From an uncultured Eubacteriales bacterium (lineage in GTDB: Bacteria; Bacillota; Clostridia; Oscillospirales; Oscillospiraceae), in assembly GCA_900550615.1 (NCBI GenBank), contig URSX01000096.1, positions 1 through 6,251 of the forward strand: a stretch of DNA of 6,251 nucleotides, in the 5' to 3' direction. The position numbers and the translations under genes were made by a program. Below the pieces are notes generated by a model. That model was not told the origin of the DNA. It was given only the letters and a program-made list of their open reading frames with translations, and searched no databases. Shown piece after piece: positions 1 to 5,880 of this stretch; the first letter of the stretch is position 1; each line of letters starts with the position of its first letter.

Positions 1-1
1 C

Positions 2-277
2 ACCGACCACTGCATTGTAGTGCTCGACGTAGTTTGCCGCATCGTCATTGAGTCGGACGGCCGCTGGACCCTGTCTGAGCGTTCCGCCACCGGAGAGGAT
101 CTGGCGGAAGTGGATCACGGCTATCTGGAGCAGGACACTGGCGACGCGGAGCAGTACGCCGCCCATTCCGACCAGTTTGACGACGTGACCTATGACATGC
201 ACACCACCTATGAGCGGGACACCTTCTGGTGGGGCGGTGAAAACGACACCTACCTGCGCCAGGCGAACAACCAGTGA
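2..277 (+). CDS. C-terminal part of an unrecognised protein, cut by the window edge
   Basis: The frame is open from the first bases of the window to a TGA at 275-277, giving 91 residues. The true start lies outside the window; a GTG at 20 is in frame but has no visible ribosome site, so I treat the gene as 5' truncated. The visible part is acidic and rich in Asp, Glu, Tyr and Trp, with no membrane segment and no Cys pair. It includes the stretch DTFWWGGENDTYLRQ near the end. I do not recognise a family. The stop codon overlaps the start of the purine-rich ribosome site of the next gene, whose ATG is only 13 bases downstream, so the two are probably cotranscribed and may be translationally coupled. 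The following gene encodes an exported lipoprotein, so a secreted or envelope role is possible but not shown. Confidence 0.55.
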   Translation, partial: TDHCIVVLDVVCRIVIESDGRWTLSERSATGEDLAEVDHGYLEQDTGDAEQYAAHSDQFDDVTYDMHTTYERDTFWWGGENDTYLRQANNQ

Positions 278-290
278 GGCAAGGTACAGT

Positions 291-731
291 ATGAGGATCG
301 GAAAACGGGTTTGCACCCTGCTTTTTGCGCTGCTGGCCTGCCTGGGTGCAGCCGGCTGCGCCCAGCATTCCCAGGACGCCGCCGGACAGGACTGGCGCAC
401 CACGGGCCTCGTCCAGGCCAGCGGCACCATCACCCGGGACGGGGAGGACATCTCCGTACTGGTGTGTGTCCACGCAGATAGTGCCAGCATCTACTACGAC
501 ACGTCCCCGCAGACCCTTTTCGCCAGCGTGGAATATCCCGTTTCCCTTCCGGGCGATCCCGGGGAGGCATTCCGCACCATCGATTTTGCCGACCGGAACG
601 GGGACGGCTGCAGCGATGTGGCCATGCTCTTCGGCAGCGACACGCTGATGGTGTGGTACTGGGACGGCGCGTCCGGCGCCTATGTATATCAGCCGGAGGA
701 GTCCCAGATTCCGGACAGCGCCCGGACATAA
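291..731 (+). CDS. Small secreted lipoprotein with one calcium-loop-like motif
   Basis: This 146-residue protein starts with a classical lipoprotein signal: Arg/Lys at residues 2-6, a hydrophobic core at about 9-19, then AAGC with the lipidated Cys at 23 (Ala rather than Leu at -3). It should be anchored to the outer face of the membrane. The reading frame extends further upstream, but ATG 291 is preferred because the signal peptide begins there and a GAGGCAAGG purine-rich site lies just ahead, overlapping the upstream stop. Residues 101-109 (DRNGDGCSD) have Asp/Asn at positions 1, 3, 5 and 9, the pattern of calcium loops in FG-GAP/VCBS repeats, followed by short beta-like stretches such as VAMLFG and LMVWYWDG. 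Only one copy is present, so a full propeller is not encoded. The function is unknown. It sits between the partial gene and the DUF3137-like gene in one probable operon. Confidence 0.8.
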   Translation: MRIGKRVCTLLFALLACLGAAGCAQHSQDAAGQDWRTTGLVQASGTITRDGEDISVLVCVHADSASIYYDTSPQTLFASVEYPVSLPGDPGEAFRTIDFADRNGDGCSDVAMLFGSDTLMVWYWDGASGAYVYQPEESQIPDSART

Positions 732-782
732 CGCAGGCCGCGGCGCGCCCAGCGGCAGGCGGCCCAGGGAGGTATTGAAAAA

Positions 783-1715
783 ATGGCAAAAATGGAACCT
801 GCACCCACAGGCACTGTGGAGAAGCTGACGGACGCAGAGCTGTCCAAAATACTTGGGCGGTATCAGGCAATGGAGTCTGTCTCCATACTGATAGGCGCGC
901 TTCTGGTCGCCGCCGGGTGCATATCCGCCTTTGTGGTACATAGTCGGGAGCTGCTGGCCATTCTGGCCCTCTCCGGAGTGGCCCTGATGCTGCTGGTGGG
1001 GTTCCCGGCGCAGAAGAAGAAAAAGGCGCTGCTGCTGCAGCAGATGGGCGGCTTTTTCCGGGCAAAGCTGGAGCAGACCTTCGGCTCGGAGCCTCAAACG
1101 CCGGAGCTGCCTATCGACCGGGCCGTCCTCTCGGATTCCGGCCTGATCATACAGTCGTGGAACAACTGCACCGTGACAGATTTCCACGAGGGGCATCACA
1201 AGAGCCTGCATTTTTCCGCCGCCAATGTGACGCTGAGCCACACCTTTGAGGAAAAAACCGCCCCCAACAGTGACGACTGGATGACCCGCTCAGAAACCAT
1301 CTTCCGGGGCATTGTTGTGCGCTGCGGGGCGCTGTGCGATCCCGCCGCAGACCTGGCCGTCAGCGACTGGCTGCATAAGCTGGCGGAGGGCGACCAGGCG
1401 GAGCCCGCCGTGTTCCGGGAGCGCTTTTCCGCCCGCACGGGAGACGGTCAGCCAGCAGACGAGCAGGTCACGCCGGAGCTGCGGTGCTTCATGGCCGGGT
1501 TTGAGAAGACCCTCGGCGGCAGGCTGTGCGGCCTGGTGATCCGCAACGGGGAGCTGCTGCTGGCCCTGCAGACCGGCTATGTCTTTGCCGCCATCCCCGA
1601 CGTGCTGGATCTCCGGGATATCAACGGCATCCGCAAGTGGTATGACGCTTCCCTGGCGGGCATGAGCCGTCTGCTGGACGTCCTGTTGGAGAGCCCCGTG
1701 ATCCAGCGCGCATAA
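783..1715 (+). CDS. DUF3137-like membrane protein
   Basis: The protein has 310 residues. Two hydrophobic helices at about 32-52 and 56-74 form a hairpin in the membrane, followed by KKKK at 78-81, which suggests that the large C-terminal domain (about 83-310) is cytoplasmic. That domain has the order of short motifs I associate with DUF3137: an FHEGHHKSLHFSAANV segment (134-149), IFRGIVVRC (173-181), then FRERF (211-215), VTPEL (229-233) and a strand pair around VIRNGELLLAL (252-262). The family has no established biochemical role that I know. The start is supported by AGGGAGG at 766-772, ten bases before the ATG; an alternative ATG at 792 is less well placed. The gap to the lipoprotein gene is 51 bases and contains a GC-rich inverted repeat (736-741 with 759-764), but no T-run, so the genes are probably cotranscribed. 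The family assignment is from remembered motif order, not a search. Confidence 0.75.
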   Translation: MAKMEPAPTGTVEKLTDAELSKILGRYQAMESVSILIGALLVAAGCISAFVVHSRELLAILALSGVALMLLVGFPAQKKKKALLLQQMGGFFRAKLEQTFGSEPQTPELPIDRAVLSDSGLIIQSWNNCTVTDFHEGHHKSLHFSAANVTLSHTFEEKTAPNSDDWMTRSETIFRGIVVRCGALCDPAADLAVSDWLHKLAEGDQAEPAVFRERFSARTGDGQPADEQVTPELRCFMAGFEKTLGGRLCGLVIRNGELLLALQTGYVFAAIPDVLDLRDINGIRKWYDASLAGMSRLLDVLLESPVIQRA

Positions 1716-1731
1716 ATCGGTAATAGGCGAA

Positions 1732-1757
1732 AGACACCCTGCCACAGCAGGGTGTCT
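1732..1757. repeat. Left terminal hairpin of the element
   Basis: The arms AGACACCCTGC (1732-1742) and GCAGGGTGTCT (1747-1757) are perfectly complementary around the loop CACA. The same hairpin, with loop CATA, recurs at the other end of the element. It begins 16 bases after the stop codon of the DUF3137-like gene. No T-run follows directly, so alone it is not a canonical terminator. Confidence 0.85.
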
Positions 1758-1800
1758 CAGCGTGTCGAAAAAGTCTTTTCGACACGCTGCCTAAGTTTTT
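1758..1800 (+). terminator. Probable terminator hairpin after the + strand operon
   Basis: A perfect 14-base-pair stem, CAGCGTGTCGAAAA (1758-1771) with TTTTCGACACGCTG (1776-1789), closes on the loop AGTC. It is followed by CCTAAG and a run of five T (1796-1800). The T-run is six bases beyond the stem, so this is not a textbook terminator, but it is the best candidate for the end of the 2-1715 operon. It abuts the preceding hairpin with no gap. Confidence 0.5.
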
Positions 1801-1827
1801 GAAACTTTGAAAAAGTTTCAAAAACTT
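1793..1827. repeat. AT-rich 16-base-pair hairpin inside the element
   Basis: The arms 1793-1808 (AAGTTTTTGAAACTTT) and 1812-1827 are perfectly complementary around the loop GAA. Each arm is also partly self-repeating (AAGTTT, GAAACTTT, AAGTTTC), so alternative pairings are possible. It lies three bases after the previous hairpin. Being symmetrical, it would form in transcripts from either strand. Confidence 0.8.
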
Positions 1828-1919
1828 GTGATTTTAATGGCGAGGGACGCCCTTCTTGGGTTTCCCTCACACACCCTTCCTTACCGTTATCGAAAATATA
1901 CCGCTTTATCGACAGTCTC

Positions 1920-1945
1920 AGACACCCTGCCATAGCAGGGTGTCT
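1920..1945. repeat. Right terminal hairpin of the element
   Basis: The arms AGACACCCTGC (1920-1930) and GCAGGGTGTCT (1935-1945) pair perfectly around the loop CATA. This repeats the left-end hairpin, with two loop bases changed (CACA against CATA differ at one position on the + strand, more when compared in inverted orientation). It lies 29 bases beyond the stop of the minus-strand membrane protein gene, where it could act as the first transcript-end structure for the ogt operon, although no clear T-run follows on that strand. Confidence 0.85.
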
Positions 1946-1974
1946 TCCTCATTATAAATCAAAATGCTCTGCTT

Positions 1975-2742
1975 TCACTCTTCCCGGTCACCGGCCGCAG
2001 AGCCGGGGTCGCTCCCCCGCCGCGCCATACGGGTCAGAGACGGATGCCGCCCCTTATCCAGCGCAAACAGCACCGCATAAATGGCCGCGCCCACCGTCTC
2101 GATCATCATGTCGCCCATGGTGTCTATGAGCCCGATGTCCAGATAGCCCTCCAGCGGCCGGCCGTTGACGGTGACGCTATCCACGGGGTCAATGCTGCCG
2201 ATCACTCCGGGCACGTCGCCCAGATCATAGGAATGGATGGCGTTTACGACGGTGTCGCGCTGCATATCCGTACCGAACCAGTGGTCCGATCCGAACTCAA
2301 AAAACTCCCACAGCGCCGCCACCGAGATGGAAAACAGCACCGCCGTCAGAATGCGCAGCGGGCGATCCGCCCGATATTTCCGGTTCAGCAGCACCGGGAG
2401 ATATCCACCCACCAGCGCAAAGGCCACGCCGCCGCACAGGTGCAGCAGCTTGTCCCAGTGGGCTGTCAGATAGTACAGTGAAAAGATACGCCCCGCCAGC
2501 GTGGCCAGCAGGTAAAACAAAACAAACACATACACCATGCCGGACATCCGCCAGCCCAGCCGCTCCAACACATAGGGGGCGGCAATACCCGCACCCACCG
2601 CCAGGCACAGCACGGCGTTGGATGTCGGCCCCAGGCGCACAGCCCGCAGCAGGGCGTACAGCACGAACACCTCGCACACCGCCCAGAGCCACATGCGCCA
2701 CGCAGGCCAGATGCCCGACCCGCCTTGTCTTGTGTTTTTCAT
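1975..2742 (-). CDS. DUF2238/YjdF-like integral membrane protein
   Basis: With the preferred start this protein has 255 residues and about six membrane helices (near 17-35, 41-59, 67-88, 100-119, 129-147 and 213-228). Conserved-looking polar motifs lie at the helix ends: HWDKLLH at 95-101, LWEFFEF at 144-150, MQRD at 160-163 and DTMGDMM at 207-213. This spacing of WDK..H, WEFFE and DTxGD resembles the DUF2238 family that includes E. coli YjdF; no function is established for it. The reading frame extends to an ATG at 2778, but that start has no good ribosome site. An AAAGGTG site at 2749-2755 lies six bases ahead of ATG 2742, so I choose the shorter form. The C-terminus is charged and low in complexity. 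The gene follows ogt by 58 bases on the same strand and is probably cotranscribed with it; that does not by itself imply a DNA-repair role. Confidence 0.75.
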   Translation of the reverse strand: MKNTRQGGSGIWPAWRMWLWAVCEVFVLYALLRAVRLGPTSNAVLCLAVGAGIAAPYVLERLGWRMSGMVYVFVLFYLLATLAGRIFSLYYLTAHWDKLLHLCGGVAFALVGGYLPVLLNRKYRADRPLRILTAVLFSISVAALWEFFEFGSDHWFGTDMQRDTVVNAIHSYDLGDVPGVIGSIDPVDSVTVNGRPLEGYLDIGLIDTMGDMMIETVGAAIYAVLFALDKGRHPSLTRMARRGSDPGSAAGDREE

Positions 2743-2748
2743 CTCCAT

Positions 2749-2755
2749 CACCTTT
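2749..2755 (-). promoter_or_regulatory. Ribosome binding site that decides the start of the DUF2238-like gene
   Basis: On the minus strand AAAGGTG sits six bases before the ATG at 2742 and directly abuts another ATG at 2748. The upstream candidate ATG at 2778 has only a weak GGGC-type sequence. This favours the 255-residue product over the 267-residue reading. Confidence 0.6.
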
Positions 2756-2800
2756 CTGCTCTTAGTTTTCCGCCGCATTTGCCCTATGGGCGCAGCCCGA

Positions 2801-3334
2801 TCAAAGCGCCGTGCCCTTCTTCGGTACGAAAAATGCGTTCATATCTATCCCTTCCAGCTCCAGCAGCCGAGCCTTGCGTCGGATGCCGCCGCCATAGCCG
2901 GTGAGGCTCCCGTTGGCCCCCACCACCCGGTGACAGGGGATCATGAGGGAAATGGGGTTGTGCCCCACCGCTCCGCCCACCGCCTGGGCGGACATTCTGT
3001 CCACGCCCTGCCGCTTTGCGGCCTCTGCAGCGATGGTCCCATAGGTCATGGTGCTGCCATAGGGAATAGCCAGCATGATGTCGCAGATCACCCGGCGAAA
3101 GGGCGTGGAGTCATAGCGCAGGGGCGGCAGGAAATCCGGCTGACGGCCGGAAAAATATATGTCCAGCCAGCGTCTCGCCTCCCCAAAGAGGGGGTGCTCC
3201 CCCGGTGCCGCATCCCGAGGCAGAGTGCTGCCGAAATACTTCTGCCCGTTGAACCACAGGCCCACCAGGGCCTGTTCATCGCAAGCAAGCGTGATGGTTC
3301 CCAGTGGGGACTCGTATTCGGATGTGTAGATCAT
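2801..3334 (-). CDS. ogt: Methylated-DNA--protein-cysteine methyltransferase (O6-alkylguanine-DNA alkyltransferase)
   Basis: This 177-residue enzyme repairs O6-alkylguanine by moving the alkyl group from DNA onto its own cysteine, a one-turnover reaction in the cytoplasm. The active-site motif PCHRV is at 133-137, with Cys134 as acceptor. By alignment to human MGMT, His135, Glu161 and Asn126 correspond to its His146, Glu172 and Asn137. The N-terminal domain (about 1-75) has the usual SPLGTITLA opening; the C-terminal helix-turn-helix DNA-binding domain carries AVGGAVGHNP (118-127) and the closing RRKARLLELEG. The position of the MGMT arginine finger (Arg128) is Gln117 here (SAQAVGG). The length is typical for single-domain Ogt, with no Ada regulatory domain. 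The frame runs up to 3538, but ATG 3334 is chosen because AAGGAGG lies six bases ahead and the family N-terminus starts there. It is the first gene of a two-gene unit with the DUF2238-like gene. Confidence 0.95.
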   Translation of the reverse strand: MIYTSEYESPLGTITLACDEQALVGLWFNGQKYFGSTLPRDAAPGEHPLFGEARRWLDIYFSGRQPDFLPPLRYDSTPFRRVICDIMLAIPYGSTMTYGTIAAEAAKRQGVDRMSAQAVGGAVGHNPISLMIPCHRVVGANGSLTGYGGGIRRKARLLELEGIDMNAFFVPKKGTAL

Positions 3335-3382
3335 GGCTTTCCTCCTTGCTCTGCTGCAGGCTCTGCAAAATTTATTTTTCCC

Positions 3383-3391
3383 ATCATACCA
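3383..3391 (-). promoter_or_regulatory. Extended -10 promoter candidate for ogt
   Basis: On the minus strand the sequence TGGTATGAT contains a five-of-six -10 box (TATGAT, 3388-3383) with the TG of an extended -10 element one base upstream. The hexamer 17 bases further upstream (TTCTTT) is a weak -35. Transcription would start near 3376, giving a leader of about 40 bases before the ogt ATG. It lies downstream of the terminator of the preceding gene, which fits an independent unit. Confidence 0.5.
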
Positions 3392-3452
3392 CAGTTTTGC
3401 GGGCAAAAGAATCCCCTTTTCCTGAATCGGCCGGATAACATCGCCGGATAAT

Positions 3453-3495
3453 AAAAAGGGGGCCCGGGGCTTCAGCCCCAGACCTCCCTTTTTTT
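3453..3495 (-). terminator. Rho-independent terminator of the CHAP protein gene
   Basis: A GC-rich hairpin has a perfect core GGGGC / GCCCC around the loop TTCA (3471-3474). The stem then continues through an imperfect region to GGGGG against CCTCC, flanked by five A at 3453-3457 and seven T at 3489-3495. On the minus strand it ends with a T-run, 33 bases after the stop codon of the CHAP gene. The A and T runs on both sides mean it could also work in the other direction. Confidence 0.85.
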
Positions 3496-3527
3496 GTGCT
3501 TTCCGTTCTGCACCGGATGCTTCAAAT

Positions 3528-5738
3528 TCACCTGGCACGGATGCTCTTTACCACGCTGTACGATGAGTTGGCGGCGGAGCGCACCCGACTGATGGCCTTG
3601 ACCTTGTAGTAATAGGTCGTTCCGGCTCTGGCGTTGGTGTTGGTGTAGCTCCGGTTGGTGGTGGTGAACATCTTGGTATAGGTGCCGTTTTTACTGGTGG
3701 CCCGGTATACCTCGTACTTGCCGGCCCCGGCCACGGCGTTCCAGGTCAGCTTGGGCTTGCCGCTGCTGGTAGTGATCTTCACCACAGGCTTCGCGCAGTG
3801 GCAGGTGGCCTTGACCACAGTGCTGTAGGCGGAATTGGCCGCCGTCTTCACCTTGCTGACGGCTTTGACCTTGTAGTAATACGCATAACCGGCGCTGGCT
3901 GTGGTGTCGGTGTAATTGGTCTTCGTGGTGCTGCCGATGTACTTGTAGGCGCCGTTCCGGGAAGTAGCCCGGTACACCTCATACTTGGATGCGCCGGCCA
4001 CGACGGACCACTTGAGATAGGGCTTGCCGCTGGAGGCCAGATAATCCGTTCTCACCACGGGTTTTGCGCAGTGGCAGGTGGTGGCGAGCACGGTGCTGGT
4101 GACGGAATTGGCGGAGGTTCTCACCTTGCTCACGGCCTCGACCTTGTAGAAATAGGTATAGCCGGGACTGGCCGAGACATCCGAATAGCTGTTCTTGGAC
4201 GCCGTACCGATGTACTTATAGGTGCCGTATTTGGTTCCGCTGCGGTACACATAGTACTTGCCGGCTCCGCCGACGGTCCCCCAGGACAGGTAGGGCTTGC
4301 CGGAGGAAGACAGGTACTGAGCACTGTTCAGCACAGGCTGGGCGCAATGGCAGAGGGCTCTGACGGCCACGCTGGCATCGCTTTCCACGCCGCCAGCATT
4401 GACGGACTTGACCTTATAGTAGTAATAATACCCGGGTTTGGCCGAGGTATCCGTGTAGGTCGTGCTCGTGGCAGAGCCAATACACTTATAAGTACCGCTC
4501 TTGCTGCCGCTGCGGTACACATCGTACCTGACAGCGCTGCTCACATAGCTCCACTGGACATAGGGCTTGCCGCTGGAGGTCACATAATTAGCCCGGAGAT
4601 CCCCGGGAGTTGCGGGCTTATAATAGGGGTCCTCTCTGCCGCAGCGGGTGCAATAGCCGTATTCATAATCATGGCCCAGGGCGTAAATGGTCTCCTGTTC
4701 AACGAACACGGTGTGGCAGCGATCGCAGTGGCTGCCTTCGGTGAGGCCGTCGTTCGTACAGGTGGGTTCTACCCGCGCGTCCGTGACCACGTTATGACCC
4801 AGAGCATCTACATAACCGGCGGTATACGAATATCCGCAGGCACAGTCATACTTCGTATAGCCTTGTTCCGTGCAGGTAGGCTCGTACACGGTACTGGTAA
4901 AGCTATGGGTATGCGCAGTGGTAAACGCTGTGATCGGCGACTTATACTCCTTGCTGCCGCTCACCGTATAAAACTGAACCTTGTAGGTCTTCCCGGATAC
5001 AAGCGTATAGTTCAGCTCGGTATTGATATTGAAATTGAAGGTCACATACGTCGATCTGTAATTCGTGGCATCGGGCTTATAGGAGGCCAGAAGGCTGCCG
5101 TCATTATCATACAGACGCAGGCCGGCGGCAGTGGTCTGCAGGGTCTGGCTGAAGTCGACCCTGCCGGAGACAATGGCATTTGTTTTGGTAATGCCGCTGA
5201 CGGACGGACCCTCCCAAGTGGCCTGGACCGGAGCAGCGGTAAAATCAGGACGGATCACGCCCCAGCAGGGGTTGGCGAGGCCATTATAGTAGCCGGTATA
5301 GCGCTCGACATACGGATGGCCGCCCAGATTCTGATGATAGGTCACATAATCCGATTCATAGATAGCCACATGGCCATAAGGGTATCGAGTAGTGCCACTA
5401 TATACCAGAATGTCGCCCGGCTGGGGCTGCACCCCCTTATAGCGAGACCAACCGCTGGGCAGGGCGTTGGTGGCGTATTGGTAGGCGTTGCCTACTCCAT
5501 AATTGCCGCAGCCCAAAAAGGCATAGTAAAACTTGATCAGATCCACACACTGATATTTGCTGTCGGGTGGAGGTGGAAAGTTATCGTAATCCAGGCTTTT
5601 ACCCACCTGCGCCCTCACCCACGCCATGGCTTCCTGCTGCGTGTGTCCGTTTGTGGAGGCGTTGGCGGTGACGGGCAGCGCCAACATCACGGAGAACACA
5701 AGCAGCAGCAGGCACAATGTTTTCTTGATCCTTTTCAT
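3528..5738 (-). CDS. Secreted CHAP-domain cell-wall hydrolase with Cys-rich and fibronectin III repeats
   Basis: This 736-residue exported protein probably cleaves peptidoglycan. A signal peptide (KRIKK, then a Leu-rich core) ends near TANA at 24-27. A CHAP domain fills about 34-165: Cys64 in QCVDL is the nucleophile and His123 in GHVAIY its partner, with Asn137 (HQNLGG) or Glu128 as likely third residue. CHAP enzymes act as amidases or endopeptidases; which one cannot be told. Residues about 170-275 look like a beta-sandwich. Residues 278-371 form a Cys/His repeat region, followed by four fibronectin III repeats (about 375-736) joined by CHCAxPV. There is no LPXTG, SLH or membrane anchor. 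The frame extends to 5822, but ATG 5738 starts the signal peptide and has AAAGGAG six bases ahead. The gene stands alone, with its own terminator and a candidate promoter near 5863-5891. A housekeeping or surface role is equally possible. Confidence 0.9.
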   Translation of the reverse strand: MKRIKKTLCLLLLVFSVMLALPVTANASTNGHTQQEAMAWVRAQVGKSLDYDNFPPPPDSKYQCVDLIKFYYAFLGCGNYGVGNAYQYATNALPSGWSRYKGVQPQPGDILVYSGTTRYPYGHVAIYESDYVTYHQNLGGHPYVERYTGYYNGLANPCWGVIRPDFTAAPVQATWEGPSVSGITKTNAIVSGRVDFSQTLQTTAAGLRLYDNDGSLLASYKPDATNYRSTYVTFNFNINTELNYTLVSGKTYKVQFYTVSGSKEYKSPITAFTTAHTHSFTSTVYEPTCTEQGYTKYDCACGYSYTAGYVDALGHNVVTDARVEPTCTNDGLTEGSHCDRCHTVFVEQETIYALGHDYEYGYCTRCGREDPYYKPATPGDLRANYVTSSGKPYVQWSYVSSAVRYDVYRSGSKSGTYKCIGSATSTTYTDTSAKPGYYYYYKVKSVNAGGVESDASVAVRALCHCAQPVLNSAQYLSSSGKPYLSWGTVGGAGKYYVYRSGTKYGTYKYIGTASKNSYSDVSASPGYTYFYKVEAVSKVRTSANSVTSTVLATTCHCAKPVVRTDYLASSGKPYLKWSVVAGASKYEVYRATSRNGAYKYIGSTTKTNYTDTTASAGYAYYYKVKAVSKVKTAANSAYSTVVKATCHCAKPVVKITTSSGKPKLTWNAVAGAGKYEVYRATSKNGTYTKMFTTTNRSYTNTNARAGTTYYYKVKAISRVRSAANSSYSVVKSIRAR
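3531..4616 (-). repeat. Four tandem fibronectin III repeats within the CHAP protein
   Basis: Four units of 88 to 92 residues start near residues 375, 463, 555 and 646 (DNA 4616-4353, 4352-4077, 4076-3804 and 3803-3531). Each shows SSGKP, a Trp six residues after or so, YxVYR, a GxYK or GTY turn, a Tyr-rich YYYKV strand and ANS near the end. The last three begin with CHCAxPV; the first does not. Units 3 and 4 are the most alike. Such domains usually act as spacers or bind glycans or proteins. The similarity makes copy-number change by recombination plausible. Confidence 0.85.
4626..4907 (-). repeat. Cys/His repeat region (two and a half units) in the CHAP protein
   Basis: Residues 278-315 and 315-356 form two units that each open with His, carry PTCTxxG, then a CxC (299-301) or CxxC (338-341), and end in ALGH. 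A half unit follows with CTRC (363-366). The Cys are at 289, 299, 301, 327, 338, 341, 363 and 366. The pattern suggests metal binding or disulphides; it resembles zinc-ribbon-like repeats found in surface proteins of Clostridia. Ligands are inferred, not shown. Confidence 0.7.
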
Positions 5739-5759
5739 TTTCTTCTCCTTTCTCTTTTT

Positions 5760-5849
5760 GGCAAATATCCGCAAAGGCAGTCTATATGCCGCACGACCGC
5801 CTTCCCCTTTCGCAGAGCCCACTCATTCAGCGAAATGGCGATATTTGTC
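5760..5849 (-). promoter_or_regulatory. Potentially structured leader of the CHAP protein transcript
   Basis: An outer stem pairs 5760-5769 with 5840-5849 (ten pairs, one of them G-U). Inside it, 5771-5777 can pair with 5806-5813 around one bulged base, and 5776-5779 with 5787-5790 as an alternative. The structure would lie just ahead of the AAAGGAG ribosome site and 21 bases before the ATG. No T-run follows, so it is not a terminator. It matches no riboswitch I know. The folding is by eye and a role in control is inference. Confidence 0.35.
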
Positions 5850-5856
5850 GAATACA

Positions 5857-5880
5857 CGTTATATATTACACGCTATAACG
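5857..5880. promoter_or_regulatory. Inverted repeat over the candidate promoter (possible operator)
   Basis: CGTTATA (5857-5863) and TATAACG (5874-5880) are perfect inverted repeats around a ten-base spacer. The repeat covers the proposed -10 box and most of the spacer of the CHAP gene promoter. The two-arm form with about 17 bases between centres fits a dimeric regulator binding site, but no regulator is in view. Confidence 0.35.

Larger units (their letters stand above)
1732..1945. repeat. MITE/REP-like palindromic intergenic element
   Basis: A 214-base block fills most of the gap between two convergent genes. Its outer 42 bases (1732-1773 and, inverted, 1904-1945) match at 35 of 42 positions by hand alignment. 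Each end itself contains an 11-base-pair hairpin. Between the ends are a 14-base-pair hairpin, a 16-base-pair hairpin and an imperfect hairpin at 1842-1868 (GAGGGACGCCC / GGGTTTCCCTC with one mismatch and one G-T pair). This organisation fits a small non-autonomous element or a composite REP-type repeat. I see no clear target-site duplication and no transposase. It may also stop transcription from both sides. Mobility is inferred from structure only. Confidence 0.6.

Noticed and set aside
45..1241. A 398-codon open frame on the minus strand opposite the lipoprotein and DUF3137-like genes
   Set aside because: It crosses two + strand genes that have good ribosome sites. Its product is rich in Arg, Gly, Pro and Cys without any recognisable motif, so it is a shadow frame.
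1837..1935. A 32-codon open frame (MARDALLGFPSHTLPYR and onward) inside the palindromic element
   Set aside because: It has no ribosome site and it overlaps the hairpins, ending inside the right terminal stem. It is better explained as a chance frame in a repeat, though its presence in every copy could lead to its annotation.
1732..1945. CRISPR-like reading of the two identical hairpin stems
   Set aside because: Only two copies exist, 188 bases apart, with structured DNA between them rather than uniform spacers, and no cas gene is present.
2618..3451. A 277-codon + strand open frame opposite ogt
   Set aside because: It overlaps the whole alkyltransferase gene, which is certain from PCHRV and neighbouring motifs. 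No family features are seen in the antisense product.
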